Assembly (NCBI GenBank): GCA_036510515.1
Contig: DATCDS010000128.1
Span: forward strand, 1 to 15,487
Direction: 5' to 3'
DNA: 15,487 nt
From: JALYSX01 sp036510515
GTDB lineage: Bacteria; Vulcanimicrobiota; Vulcanimicrobiia; Vulcanimicrobiales; Vulcanimicrobiaceae
How positions within the stretch are numbered: the first letter of the stretch is position 1; every line of letters begins with the position of its first letter. Under the pieces are notes generated by a model. That model worked only from the letters and a program-made list of their open reading frames with translations. It was not told where the DNA came from and ran no database searches. Positions 6,771-14,811 of the stretch are shown one piece after another. Position numbers and translations under genes: made by a program.

Positions 6771-8141
6771 CTACAGCGTCGCTAACTCGTCGTAGAGTTG
6801 GGCCATGGTTTTTATTCCGCCGAAGAATTGGTTGAGGTCGAACTTTTCGTTGGGGGAGTGGATGTGATCGTCGGGAAGGCCGACGCCGACGAGGACTTGC
6901 GGGAGCTTGAGGATGCGGTCGAACGATGCGACGGGCCCGATCGTTCCGCCGGTGCCGATGAAGACCGGGGCCTTGCCGAAGCCGGCCTGCATCGCGCGCG
7001 CGGCGGCGGCGACCGCCGGATGGTTGCGCGACGTGACGACGCCGCGGGTGTCGCCGTGCGCTTCGACCTCGACGCGCACGCCCGCGGGCACGACGCGTTT
7101 CACGTAGTCGGCGAAGATGTGCTTGACGTGCGCGGGATCTTGCTCGCCGACCAAACGTGCCGAGATCTTGGCTTTAGCCCAACTCGGGATGATCGTCTTG
7201 CTGCCGGGGCCCTGATAGCCGCCCCATATGCCGTTGCATTCCAGCGTCGGACGAAACCACATCCGCTCCAAAGGCAGGCGCCCGCGTTCGCCCGCGAGCG
7301 TCTGCAGGCCGAGCGCTCGCGCTTGCGATGCTTCATCGAACGGCAGCGAACGCAGTTCGGCCATCGCCTCGTCCCCGAGCTCCGAAACGCCATCGTAAAA
7401 GCCCGGGATCGTCACGCGTCCGTCCGCATCTTTGAGCGACGCGACGATCTGCGCGAGCGCTTCGATTGGATTGCAGACGATGCCGCCGAAATAGCCGGAG
7501 TGCAGGTCGTCGGTCGGACCGATAACGCTCACTTCCCAATGGACCAGACCGCGAATCGAGGTCGTCAGGGACGGAACGTCTTCTGAAAATACCGCCGTAT
7601 CCGAGATGACCGCGACGTCGGCCTTGAAACGATCCGCGTAGCGTGCCAGCGCCGATTCAAAGTTGGGCGAACCGATCTCTTCCTCGCCCTCGATGACGAC
7701 CTTGACGTTCAGCGGCAGCTTGCCGCGCGTCCGCATGTGCGCCTCGATGGCAGCCAGATGCATGAGCACTTGGCCCTTATCGTCGACCGCGCCGCGCCCG
7801 AAGATCTTGCCGTCGCGCACGGTGCCTTCAAACGGCGGCGTGCGCCAGAGTTCGATCGGGTCGACCGGCTGCACGTCGTAGTGGCCGTAGATCAGGACGG
7901 TCGGTTTACCCGGCGCGCCGCACCACTGACCGTACGCCAACGGATTGCCGTCGGTCTCCAAAACTTCCGACGCCAAGCCGATCTGGGCCATACGCTCGAC
8001 CAACCGTCGGCAGCAGCGCGCGACGTCGTCGCGATGCGCGGGATCGGCCGAGATCGACGCAATAGCGATCCAGGATTTAAGTTCCTCGAGGTGCTCGTCG
8101 GCCCGAGCGTCGCAGTACGCAGTGAGAAGCGGATCGATCAT
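6771..8141 (-). CDS. M20-family metallodipeptidase
   Basis: This is a 456-residue cytoplasmic peptidase of the M20 (CNDP/PepV-like) family. All di-metal site residues are recognisable: H87 in GHYDVQP with D89 beside it, bridging D120 in GRGAVDDKG, catalytic E154 and metal ligand E155 in EGEEEIGS, D181 in ISDTAVF, and H428 in DDHIHSPNEKF near the C-terminus. The lid (dimerisation) domain occupies about residues 195-385, with HSGYFGG at 214-220 and the TLECNGIWGGY segment typical of dipeptidases. It should hydrolyse dipeptides or acylated amino acids to free amino acids. ATG 8141 is preceded by a weak AGAAAGAG. The transporter stop is 20 bases upstream and the HyuA-like start 4 bases downstream, placing it mid-operon. 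Nothing is truncated. The exact peptide preference cannot be read from sequence. Confidence 0.93.
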   Translation of the reverse strand: MIDPLLTAYCDARADEHLEELKSWIAIASISADPAHRDDVARCCRRLVERMAQIGLASEVLETDGNPLAYGQWCGAPGKPTVLIYGHYDVQPVDPIELWRTPPFEGTVRDGKIFGRGAVDDKGQVLMHLAAIEAHMRTRGKLPLNVKVVIEGEEEIGSPNFESALARYADRFKADVAVISDTAVFSEDVPSLTTSIRGLVHWEVSVIGPTDDLHSGYFGGIVCNPIEALAQIVASLKDADGRVTIPGFYDGVSELGDEAMAELRSLPFDEASQARALGLQTLAGERGRLPLERMWFRPTLECNGIWGGYQGPGSKTIIPSWAKAKISARLVGEQDPAHVKHIFADYVKRVVPAGVRVEVEAHGDTRGVVTSRNHPAVAAAARAMQAGFGKAPVFIGTGGTIGPVASFDRILKLPQVLVGVGLPDDHIHSPNEKFDLNQFFGGIKTMAQLYDELATL

Positions 8142-8161
8142 GTGCTCTTTCTAATTACGTG

Positions 8162-10168
8162 TTACGTGCTCAAGAATGGGGCGCCCAGCTGCACCTCGAG
8201 GGTGTTGCCGCCGCGTTCGATCTCGAACGAGTGCGGCTTGCCGTCGAACGCGCGGGCCTGCGTCTGATAGGTTCCGTACGTCCACCAAAACTGACCGTCG
8301 AGTTTGTCGACGATATCGCCGGTCCGCATGCCGGCATCGTAGGCCGGACCGCCGGCCCGAACGAACGCCCGCATTTGGCCGTCGATCGTCTTGAACAACG
8401 TGTAGTAAAACGTCGGCGGGTCTCCGGCCTGGTACGCCAGCCCGTCCGCGTAGAGATGTTCGGCGCGCGCCGGATGCGCCGCGGACCATACCCGAAGGCG
8501 ATCCAGGCCGGCCAGCGCAAGCGCGCGCGCGTCGCTCGAGGTGGGGCCGGCGCCGAAAACGTTGTGATCGTGCCATTCGCCCACGCCCCAACCGCCGCAG
8601 TCCTCGAGCACGAGGCCGATATCCAGATCGGTGCCTTCGATCAGCGCAAACGTTGTGGAGCGCACGTCGAGATAGGCGGCGTACGACTTGTGCGCGCAGT
8701 CCGACGCGTTGGGATCGTCGTGCGCGCGCGACGCGTGCAGGCCATCGTGTCCGTCGATCGCGGTCGCGACCGCATCGGCTCCGGCTCGGGCAAACGCGCT
8801 GCCGTCGTCGTCGACCCAAACGCGCATCGCCGATTCGGGCTTGGCAAACATGCCGGCATCCGACGGCGCGGCGGCGTACGCGGGTTGCACGATCGAGGCA
8901 AACGGCTGGGAGCCGAGCAGGGCTCGGGCGCCCAACACCGCGACGACGCACGCGAGGGTCGCCACGGCGACCTGATACGGCAGCGTGCGTTTGGTGATTT
9001 CGGCGATCGGCGTTCCGGTGAAGTTCGCGACCCATACGTTGGCGGTATTGGTGGGATCGCAGACGTTTTGCACCTGAACGACCGCCATCACGGCGGCCAC
9101 CAGCACGATCGGCGGCAGCGCGTGCGTCGCTAACAGCACGGTGAAGATGGCGATGCCGACGCCGAACGGGTTGAGCGGGCCGCGATAGAGCGCCAGCGGG
9201 CTCAAGAGCCCGAAGATCGCGATAAAGGCGATCGGATTGCGCAGCCACCCGCCATCGACCAGCGGACGCAAGGCGGCGACGAACTGCGGCTGCGTCGTCA
9301 TCGCAAACAGCATTCCGATCCCCACGAACAGCAGGATCGCGGGCGCGACGTCCTCGACGCCGCGGATCGACGAAGCGACGAGGATCTTTACGACCTCGCG
9401 CGGTTTGGTCGCCAACGCCGCGTAGATCGCGCTGAGCGCGAATGCCAGTATCGGGTCGAGTTTCAGCACGAAGTACAGCACGATCGGCAAAATCGGCGCG
9501 ATCAACGCCCACCATCCGACCCCCGAGCGTTCGACGGCTTGCGCTTTGACGGCCCAAGCGGCGTAGTCGCGCTCGCGCCGCATCGAGACGACCGCGTAGA
9601 TCGCCAGCGCGAGCGCGTCGACGATGCCGAGCACGACGGCGTATCCGAGCAGTTGCTGCTGCGTGATGCCGAACAGCGTCGTGTAGAACGTCCAGGCGAC
9701 CGGGTTGAAAATGTAGCCCAGCGCGAACGCCATCAGGAAAAGCGTGGCCGCGATCTTGCGGGGGACGCCGGTCGTCATCATGATCGGCAGAACGATCGAG
9801 CCGATCATGATGATCGCACCCAATCCCGAGAGCGATCCGAAGAGCACCGCGACCACCGCGCATAGGATCAGCGCCAACGCCAGCGGCCGTTCGCCGCCGT
9901 ATTCGGCCGCGAGGTTCACCAACGCGCGTGCGATCCCGGTGTCTAGCGTGACGCGCCCCAAGAGCGCGCCGAAGATCACGGTGACGTAGACCTTGGCAAG
10001 CGAACTCGCGCCGCTCACGATCGTCAGACCGACGGCGTGCGGAGGCACGCCCGCGACCAGGCCCATCGCGACGGCCATCAACGGGACGGCCAGCAATGCG
10101 GGAACGACGCGCCGGTACATCAAGGCGGCAAAGATGAGGAATACCGCCAGGATCGCGGCGCCGGGCAT
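8162..10168 (-). CDS. multi-spanning transporter fused to a C-terminal soluble region and PDZ-like domain
   Basis: This 668-residue protein has two parts. Residues 1-420 are a membrane transporter with about 10 to 12 hydrophobic segments. Conserved-looking loops include VFGALLGR-type residues around 65-72, FGSLSGLGAIIMIGS at 110-124, ALGYIFNPVAW at 149-159 and NVCDPTNTANVWVANF at 368-383. This pattern of paired helices with N/P-rich loops recalls ion-transporter superfamily permeases (citrate/GntP/TRAP-DctM-like), which carry organic anions. Residues 425-600 form a hydrophilic region of no family I know, and 600-668 resemble a PDZ domain, with AFVRAGGPAYDAGMRTGDIV and a final HSFEIERGGNTLEVQLG. 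I chose ATG 10168, which overlaps the hexosaminidase stop as TGATG; a longer reading to 10390 would run into that gene and encode Arg-rich nonsense. The transported substrate is unknown; amino-sugar or peptide breakdown products fit the context. Confidence 0.82.
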   Translation of the reverse strand: MPGAAILAVFLIFAALMYRRVVPALLAVPLMAVAMGLVAGVPPHAVGLTIVSGASSLAKVYVTVIFGALLGRVTLDTGIARALVNLAAEYGGERPLALALILCAVVAVLFGSLSGLGAIIMIGSIVLPIMMTTGVPRKIAATLFLMAFALGYIFNPVAWTFYTTLFGITQQQLLGYAVVLGIVDALALAIYAVVSMRRERDYAAWAVKAQAVERSGVGWWALIAPILPIVLYFVLKLDPILAFALSAIYAALATKPREVVKILVASSIRGVEDVAPAILLFVGIGMLFAMTTQPQFVAALRPLVDGGWLRNPIAFIAIFGLLSPLALYRGPLNPFGVGIAIFTVLLATHALPPIVLVAAVMAVVQVQNVCDPTNTANVWVANFTGTPIAEITKRTLPYQVAVATLACVVAVLGARALLGSQPFASIVQPAYAAAPSDAGMFAKPESAMRVWVDDDGSAFARAGADAVATAIDGHDGLHASRAHDDPNASDCAHKSYAAYLDVRSTTFALIEGTDLDIGLVLEDCGGWGVGEWHDHNVFGAGPTSSDARALALAGLDRLRVWSAAHPARAEHLYADGLAYQAGDPPTFYYTLFKTIDGQMRAFVRAGGPAYDAGMRTGDIVDKLDGQFWWTYGTYQTQARAFDGKPHSFEIERGGNTLEVQLGAPFLST

Positions 10169-12159
10169 CACTTCGGGAACAACTGGTCGAACGGCGGCAG
10201 CGTTTTGTCCGGGACGTAGTTTTCGTAGATCGCGCGGTCGATCGTATCGGCGTCCACGATCATCTGCTGGCTCATCAGGTGATAACGTTCGAGATTGCTC
10301 TGCAAGTGCGAGTCGCGGTCTTCGTAGTGCCAGGCGCGAGCGTAGAGCGGCGCGAGCTCTTCGTAGTCGTCGCGCAACTCCCAAAACCAATACTTATCCC
10401 AAAACAAGTCACGTATGGTGGGCGACGCCTTTTGGCCGGCGTGCGCGATCGCATCGGCGTAATAATCGCGTATCTCCTGGCCCGCTTGAAACTTGCGCCC
10501 GATCAGATCGTATTTACGCGCCGCCAGAAACATCACGGCCGCCGCATTGGCGTGCAGCGGCGGGTGCGACGCGAGCAGATGGCGTTCCACCGCCTCGCTC
10601 TCCAAACGAACCGCACGTAGATCGGTGGTCGCCATCCGCGCGTCGATCGAGGCGTCGAGCGGATCGGCCCACAGCAGATAGTCGCTCAGGTCGTGACCTC
10701 GCGGCACCTGCAGACGGGCGAGCGCGTCGCCCAGACGCGCGATATCGCTGCCGTACTGGGGATCGTCGCTGCCGAAAAATGCGTGCGGAAAGTCGGCTTG
10801 GAAACGGGCCGGATCGACCGCGCCGCGTTCCCACGCCGCCGACGCCGCATAGATTACCGGATACCACGTGGCTTCGAAGAGCGTTTCCCCGTCGTCGTTC
10901 CAGACGGTCTCAAAGAGCCCGAGCACGTGCGCCGCTTTGCCTTGCGTGATAAAGACGTTTTCGTTGGCGATCGCAGCGTGGAGATCGGGGTAGACTTCGC
11001 TCCAATTGTTGGCGCCGGGCGCGACCATCTGTTGGAATCCACCGTTGGCGATCAAATCGATGTACCGCTGGAAACTCTTCTCGGCGCCATAATGCCAGTT
11101 GACGATCACGGCGCTCTTGGGAATCATCGTCATGATCGCCGGATCGTTCTCGATTCCGTCGTCCCACAGCATCACGCGGGCTCCCGAGGGCGCGATCAGG
11201 CGATTCATCGCGGTGACGTGCGCGGCGTAGACCTGCGATTTGCCGTGCTCGGCAACGTAGGCGGTCGTCTTCCCGCTGCCCAGGGTCGCCGTCTCGTCCG
11301 AACCGATATGAAAGAACGCCGGATGCGGCACGGCCGCAAGCTCCTCGCGCACCAAGCGCGTTAAGTATTGCATCGACAACGGGACGTTGGGGGAGAGCAG
11401 GAAACCGTGCGGCAGTTCCGCAGCGTCGGCGTACTCTTCGATCTTGAGCGTGTTGTGCATGTGCGCGAACGACTGCTGCTCGGGGATAAACGACACGTGG
11501 AAGCGCTTGGCGTAGAGCGCGAGCTCGCGCAGCTGGGCGGGCGTGATGCCGTCGAGCGGAGCTGGCAGCGGATCGGTCGGACTCAGAAAAACGTGCTCCA
11601 TGTACGGCGAGTAGCCGTTCATCTTGAATGCCGCGATCGTGCGGATGCGTTCCTTAAAATAGCGCATGTTCGGCAACGGCCCGCGCGACACGTCGTCGGA
11701 GAGGATCCGCCAGCGCAGCGCGGGAGCGTCGGCGATGCGAACGCACGGCAGCTCCCAGCCCGAACCTCGGCGCTGCGGCAGTTGCGCCAAGGTCATCATG
11801 GCGTAGAAGGCGCCGTCGGCGTCGGCCGACGCGATCGTCACGTTCGCGCCGCGGACGTCCAGGCGATAGCCCTGCGGTGCGATCGAGGCATCGCGAGCGA
11901 AGGTGATGTCGGGCACCGTTGCGGTTTGCGGGGGGCGTATTCCCAAACCGCGCCAACGCTCGACGAGTTCCGCAACGGCCGCGGGATCGCTCGTGCGCGC
12001 GACGCGCAAGGCGCGATCGAAAGCGAACGGCGCGCGGCAGGAAACCCCTACGATGCTTTGCGGACGCGGCAAGAGGTGCAGCGAATCGGTCGCGGCCGCA
12101 TCGGCACGTCCCGCGCACAGCGCGACGCAAGCGGCAACAACGAAAGATCGAGGGAGCAT
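10168..12159 (-). CDS. secreted glycoside hydrolase family 20 beta-N-acetylhexosaminidase
   Basis: This 663-residue protein begins with a signal peptide (R4 then a hydrophobic stretch, likely cleaved after ADA at 20-22). Residues about 25-130 fit the GH20 N-terminal alpha/beta domain, with LLPRPQSI at 29-36, GYRLDV and ADADGAFYAMMTL. The catalytic barrel follows: ALRWRILSDDVSRG at 147-160, KMNGYSPYMEHVF at 179-191, IPEQQSFAHMH at 225-235 and the catalytic pair D288-E289 in FHIGSDET. Later tryptophans in MLWDDG, VNWHYG, NNWSEVYPDL and ETVWNDDG are as expected around the acetamido pocket. The last 200 residues are helical and not recognised. GH20 enzymes remove terminal GlcNAc or GalNAc by substrate-assisted catalysis, here outside the cytoplasm. 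AAGGG lies 6 bases before the ATG. The stop overlaps the transporter start, so hydrolysis and uptake may be coupled. Confidence 0.88.
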   Translation of the reverse strand: MLPRSFVVAACVALCAGRADAAATDSLHLLPRPQSIVGVSCRAPFAFDRALRVARTSDPAAVAELVERWRGLGIRPPQTATVPDITFARDASIAPQGYRLDVRGANVTIASADADGAFYAMMTLAQLPQRRGSGWELPCVRIADAPALRWRILSDDVSRGPLPNMRYFKERIRTIAAFKMNGYSPYMEHVFLSPTDPLPAPLDGITPAQLRELALYAKRFHVSFIPEQQSFAHMHNTLKIEEYADAAELPHGFLLSPNVPLSMQYLTRLVREELAAVPHPAFFHIGSDETATLGSGKTTAYVAEHGKSQVYAAHVTAMNRLIAPSGARVMLWDDGIENDPAIMTMIPKSAVIVNWHYGAEKSFQRYIDLIANGGFQQMVAPGANNWSEVYPDLHAAIANENVFITQGKAAHVLGLFETVWNDDGETLFEATWYPVIYAASAAWERGAVDPARFQADFPHAFFGSDDPQYGSDIARLGDALARLQVPRGHDLSDYLLWADPLDASIDARMATTDLRAVRLESEAVERHLLASHPPLHANAAAVMFLAARKYDLIGRKFQAGQEIRDYYADAIAHAGQKASPTIRDLFWDKYWFWELRDDYEELAPLYARAWHYEDRDSHLQSNLERYHLMSQQMIVDADTIDRAIYENYVPDKTLPPFDQLFPK

Positions 12160-12195
12160 GCGACGCCCTTATCCGCCTCGCGAAGCGGTTCCCGC

Positions 12196-12606
12196 TCAGA
12201 GGGCTTCGAGCGTTTGGGCCTCCGACATCGTCTTGTCTCGGCGATCGAGCGTGGCGCGGATTTCGTCGAGGTAGGCGTCCAGCGCTGCCTCCTCGACCGT
12301 TTCCGCGCGATCCGCCGCGCCGATCGCGGCGAGGTCCTCGTCGGCAAGCGCTCGCGCGAACCGATCGTCGACGACCGCGTATTCAAAGGGACGAAACGCG
12401 ACCTGATTGACGAAGCCCGTCCGCAATACCAGCGTTTGGTATTGCTGGCCGGCGGCGGCAAAATACTCGGGGTGCCGCTGTTCCAGCGTCGCCAGCGCCT
12501 CGCCGACGTACGAACGGATCAGTCCATCGGCCAGTTGCCGAGCGGGCTGGTCGCCGTAGCCGGGAAACTGCGGAATCTTGGCCCGCAGCGCCTCCAGAGA
12601 GTCCAT
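12196..12606 (-). CDS. conserved-looking hypothetical protein, helical
   Basis: I do not recognise this 136-residue protein. It is soluble and mostly helical in appearance, with no signal peptide, no membrane segment and no cysteine. It is acidic in the second half (RALADEDLAAIGAADRAETVEEAALDAYL-type composition). A middle stretch, QTLVLRTGFVNQVAFRPFEYAVVDDRFARAL, is the most structured-looking part. The ATG at 12606 is the first plausible start and has only a weak GAGA upstream. It is the first gene of the minus-strand cluster, 36 bases before the hexosaminidase, and divergent from the sigma factor operon. That position could mean it is a regulator or simply a leader gene; nothing in the sequence shows DNA binding. 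Coding reality is supported by the codon pattern, tight spacing and lack of a better gene on either strand here. Confidence 0.65.
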   Translation of the reverse strand: MDSLEALRAKIPQFPGYGDQPARQLADGLIRSYVGEALATLEQRHPEYFAAAGQQYQTLVLRTGFVNQVAFRPFEYAVVDDRFARALADEDLAAIGAADRAETVEEAALDAYLDEIRATLDRRDKTMSEAQTLEAL

Positions 12607-12709
12607 CGTCTCGCGGGCGTTCTACGCCTCGACCCATACATCCGTCGGCCGAGGGCAAACGTTACGTCGAGCGAGGGCGGGACCCCTAGATGAGGCGAAT
12701 CGATGCGGC
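12607..12709. promoter_or_regulatory. divergent intergenic region between the hexosaminidase cluster and the sigma factor operon
   Basis: These 103 bases must hold promoters for the minus-strand cluster and the plus-strand sigma operon. ECF sigma factors commonly drive their own promoter, so an autoregulatory site would be expected here, but I could not find a convincing AAC/CGT-type -35/-10 pair at 16-17 base spacing. GAGG at 12692-12695 is a possible but distant ribosome-binding site for the sigma gene. Confidence 0.35.
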
Positions 12710-13243
12710 GTGGAAGACGCAAGCCTCCTGATGGCTCGGGTCGTCGCCCGGGACACCAAGGCGTTCGAACAACTCTACGATGCGTACGGTCGACTGGTCT
12801 ATGGCATCGCCCTGCGAATGCTCGGTGACGTTGGTGCGGCAGAGGACGTAACACAGGCGGTTTTTTTGAAGATTTGGACGGCTCCGGAGCGGTTTCGCGA
12901 AGGCAACTTCGCGGGATGGATCGCGCGCGTCTCCCGCAACCGCGCGCTGGACGTGCTGCGCAGCGTTTCGGCTCACGCCACGGCCGAGTTGCCCGAAACG
13001 TTGCCCGAGGACGAGCCGATGGAAGCCACCGCGTTTGCCAACCTCGACGCCATACGCGTGCGAAGGGCGCTGGCAGAGCTGCCTCCCGAGCAACGCGATC
13101 CGATCGAGATGGGTTTTTTCGGCGGCCTGACGCACGAGGAGATGGCGCGACGCAGCGGCGTTCCGCTGGGAACGATTAAGACGCGAATCCGATCCGGTCT
13201 AGGACGCTTGCGCGCCGCGCTGTCGGAGTCGGTGACGGTATGA
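12710..13243 (+). CDS. ECF-type RNA polymerase sigma factor, SigK-like
   Basis: This is a 177-residue sigma-70 family factor. Region 2 spans about residues 5-86: FEQLYDAYGRLVYGIALRM, then DVGAAEDVTQAVFLKIW, with the -10 recognition and melting part GNFAGWIARVSRNRALDVLR at 65-84. Region 4 spans 120-171: LAELPPEQRDPIEMGFFGGL, then the helix-turn-helix THEEMARRSGVPLGTIKTRIRSGLGRLRAAL. There is no region 1.1 or 3, as expected for an ECF factor. The start is uncertain: GTG 12710 gives the usual short N-terminus (VEDASLLMARVV), while ATG 12731 would begin at MARVV. The stop overlaps the anti-sigma ATG in ATGA, so the pair is translationally coupled. The factor should be held inactive by that partner. 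Its regulon is unknown, though neighbouring genes are candidates. The P131 in QRDPIEM replaces the more usual hydrophobic residue. Confidence 0.92.
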   Translation: MEDASLLMARVVARDTKAFEQLYDAYGRLVYGIALRMLGDVGAAEDVTQAVFLKIWTAPERFREGNFAGWIARVSRNRALDVLRSVSAHATAELPETLPEDEPMEATAFANLDAIRVRRALAELPPEQRDPIEMGFFGGLTHEEMARRSGVPLGTIKTRIRSGLGRLRAALSESVTV

Positions 13244-13980
13244 CGCACGACGCATTCCTCGACGACGTTGCGGCCTACGCGCTGGGATCGCTTCGAGCTA
13301 CAGATGCGGCGCGCGTGCGCGAACATCTGCGCCTATGTCCCCAATGTGCCGCGGAGTACGCGGCTCTTTCCGAGGCGACGACGGCCCTGGCGATGGGAGC
13401 GCAAGCCTGTCAAACCGGAGAGAATGGGCCGCAAGTAAGCGCGTTTCTCAAGGGGCGCATCATGCGCGACGTCCGCGCGACGCTCGACGGAGACCGTCGC
13501 GTCGACGCTCCTTCGATGCGTTCCCATGCGGCAACGTGGCCCGCCTATTTTACAGCCGCAGCCTGCCTTGCCATCGCCTTGATTGCGACGGCGTCGAACT
13601 TCTGGCTCGCGAGCCGTTTGAGCCAGGCACGGCAAGATGCCGCGGCGATGCAAACGATGCTGGCCGACACCGCCAGCGCGCAGGCGCGCCGCATCGCCGT
13701 GCACGACGGCGACGTGATCGTTCGCGACGGCCGCGTCTACATCGCCATGCACGATATGACCCAGCCGCCCAAAGGCATGGTCTACCAAGCGTGGACGCTT
13801 GCGCGCGGCGCGAAGACGGTCGCGCCCTCGCTCACGTTCATGCCCGACGCGCAGGGCGTTGCGATCGTCGCGGTCCCGATGGACGCGCGCGCGCTCGCCG
13901 CGGTGGCCGTGAGCGTCGAACCCGCCGGCGGCAGCAAGGCCCCCACCACCAAGCCGATCGCGTTTGCGGCGATCGAGTAA
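13240..13980 (+). CDS. RskA-type anti-sigma factor with zinc-finger-like N-terminus
   Basis: This is a 246-residue single-pass membrane protein. The N-terminal cytoplasmic domain (1-55) has AAYALGSL at 11-18 and HLRLCPQC at 29-36. With H3, this gives H3-x25-H29-x3-C33-x2-C36, the spacing of zinc-associated anti-sigma domains, so sigma binding there is likely. One membrane helix lies at about 103-124, followed by a short coiled region rich in A and Q (128-150). The C-terminal domain (152-246) fits the RskA C-terminal fold: DGRVYIAMHDMTQPPKGMVYQAWTL, then SLTFMPDAQGVAIVAVP, then VAVSVEPAGGSKAPTTKPI. It should hold the sigma factor at the membrane and release it on proteolysis triggered from outside. 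ATG overlaps the sigma stop. Its TAA is in the same frame as the next gene, only three codons away from that gene's start. Confidence 0.9.
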   Translation: MTHDAFLDDVAAYALGSLRATDAARVREHLRLCPQCAAEYAALSEATTALAMGAQACQTGENGPQVSAFLKGRIMRDVRATLDGDRRVDAPSMRSHAATWPAYFTAAACLAIALIATASNFWLASRLSQARQDAAAMQTMLADTASAQARRIAVHDGDVIVRDGRVYIAMHDMTQPPKGMVYQAWTLARGAKTVAPSLTFMPDAQGVAIVAVPMDARALAAVAVSVEPAGGSKAPTTKPIAFAAIE

Positions 13981-13989
13981 TTTACCCCG

Positions 13990-14811
13990 TTGCCCCTCGA
14001 GATTAGGCGTTATGCGCCCGGCGACCAGAGCACCGTCGTCGAATTTCTCGGCCGCGCGCCCTACGACAACGTGTTTCTCACGCACCTCGTCCTCTCGGAT
14101 CCGCCGAGCCTGGCGCGCGGCGCGCTCTACGTCGCGTATGACGGCGGCGCCGTTTGCGGCGTGGCGTTCTTCGGACGGCAGGTCGTGCTCGCCGCCAACG
14201 ACGCGGCGGTCGACGCCTTTGTCCCGCTCGCTGCCAAGCACCGCGGCGAACGCATGATCGTCGGTCCGCGTCCGCAAGTCGCGCGCTATTGGGCGGGCGT
14301 GAAGGCCCGTCACCGGGCCGCGCGCATCGTGCGCGAACGTCAACCGGTCATGGCCGTCGACGCAACGACCTTGCTGGCGCCCGACGATCGAACCGTCGCG
14401 CGGCGCGCGCGTCCGGACGAAACCGCGGCGGTGGCGCACAGCTCCGCCGAGATGATTCTGGGCGAGCTCGGTTACGATCCGCGCGCCTTACCCGCCGACT
14501 TCGCCGGCGGCGTCTCGCAGATGATCGCGCGCCGCATGTGGTGGGTCGGCGAACGCGACGGCGTGCTGTGCTTTTTCTGCAACATCGGAGCGTGGAGTTC
14601 GCAGACCGCACAACTGCAAAGTATTTGGACGCCGCCCTCGATGCGCGGCGCCGGCCTGGCAACCTCGGCACTCGCGGGCGTCTGCCGCCAACTGCTCAAA
14701 GACGTCCCCACGCTCAGTCTTTACGTCAACGATTTCAACCGAGCGGCGATCCGCTTGTACGAACGAGTCGGCTTCCGCCCGGTCGGCGAATTTCAAACGC
14801 TCCTATTCTAA
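13990..14811 (+). CDS. GNAT-family N-acetyltransferase with DUF4081-like N-terminal domain
   Basis: This is a 273-residue soluble protein. The C-terminal half (about 135-273) is a GNAT fold: acetyl-CoA loop RGAGLATSAL at 219-228, LSLYVNDFNRAAIRLYERVGF at 242-262, and the closing RPVGEFQTLLF. The N-terminal half (1-130), with LEIRRYAPGDQ, YDNVFLTHLVL and a middle VGPRPQVARYW, resembles the DUF4081 domain that precedes GNAT in actinobacterial proteins. The start is a TTG, 9 bases after the anti-sigma stop; no other start fits, because the in-frame codon just upstream is that TAA. No ribosome-binding site is seen in the gap, so reinitiation by ribosomes ending the anti-sigma gene is likely. The acceptor substrate is unknown. 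Being third in the sigma operon, it may be an output of the stress circuit. Confidence 0.85.
   Translation: MPLEIRRYAPGDQSTVVEFLGRAPYDNVFLTHLVLSDPPSLARGALYVAYDGGAVCGVAFFGRQVVLAANDAAVDAFVPLAAKHRGERMIVGPRPQVARYWAGVKARHRAARIVRERQPVMAVDATTLLAPDDRTVARRARPDETAAVAHSSAEMILGELGYDPRALPADFAGGVSQMIARRMWWVGERDGVLCFFCNIGAWSSQTAQLQSIWTPPSMRGAGLATSALAGVCRQLLKDVPTLSLYVNDFNRAAIRLYERVGFRPVGEFQTLLF

Noticed and set aside
8151..9863. Long minus-strand open frame of 570 residues in another frame of the transporter gene
   Set aside because: Arg-rich, low-complexity translation in a GC-rich gene; the transporter frame has clear membrane helices, a PDZ-like end and coupled start.
10169..10390. Upstream extension of the transporter frame into the hexosaminidase gene
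   Set aside because: The added residues are Arg-rich and lie in the coding region of the GH20 C-terminus; the hydrophobic first helix begins right at the ATG of 10168.
11368..12693. Plus-strand open frame of 441 residues antisense to the hexosaminidase gene
   Set aside because: Arg-rich without domains; the GH20 frame has a signal peptide and the HIGSDET catalytic motif.
13333..14439. Minus-strand open frame of 368 residues antisense to the anti-sigma and acetyltransferase genes
   Set aside because: Composition dominated by R, G, H and D with no motif, while both plus-strand genes are well supported. Typical GC-rich antisense frame.
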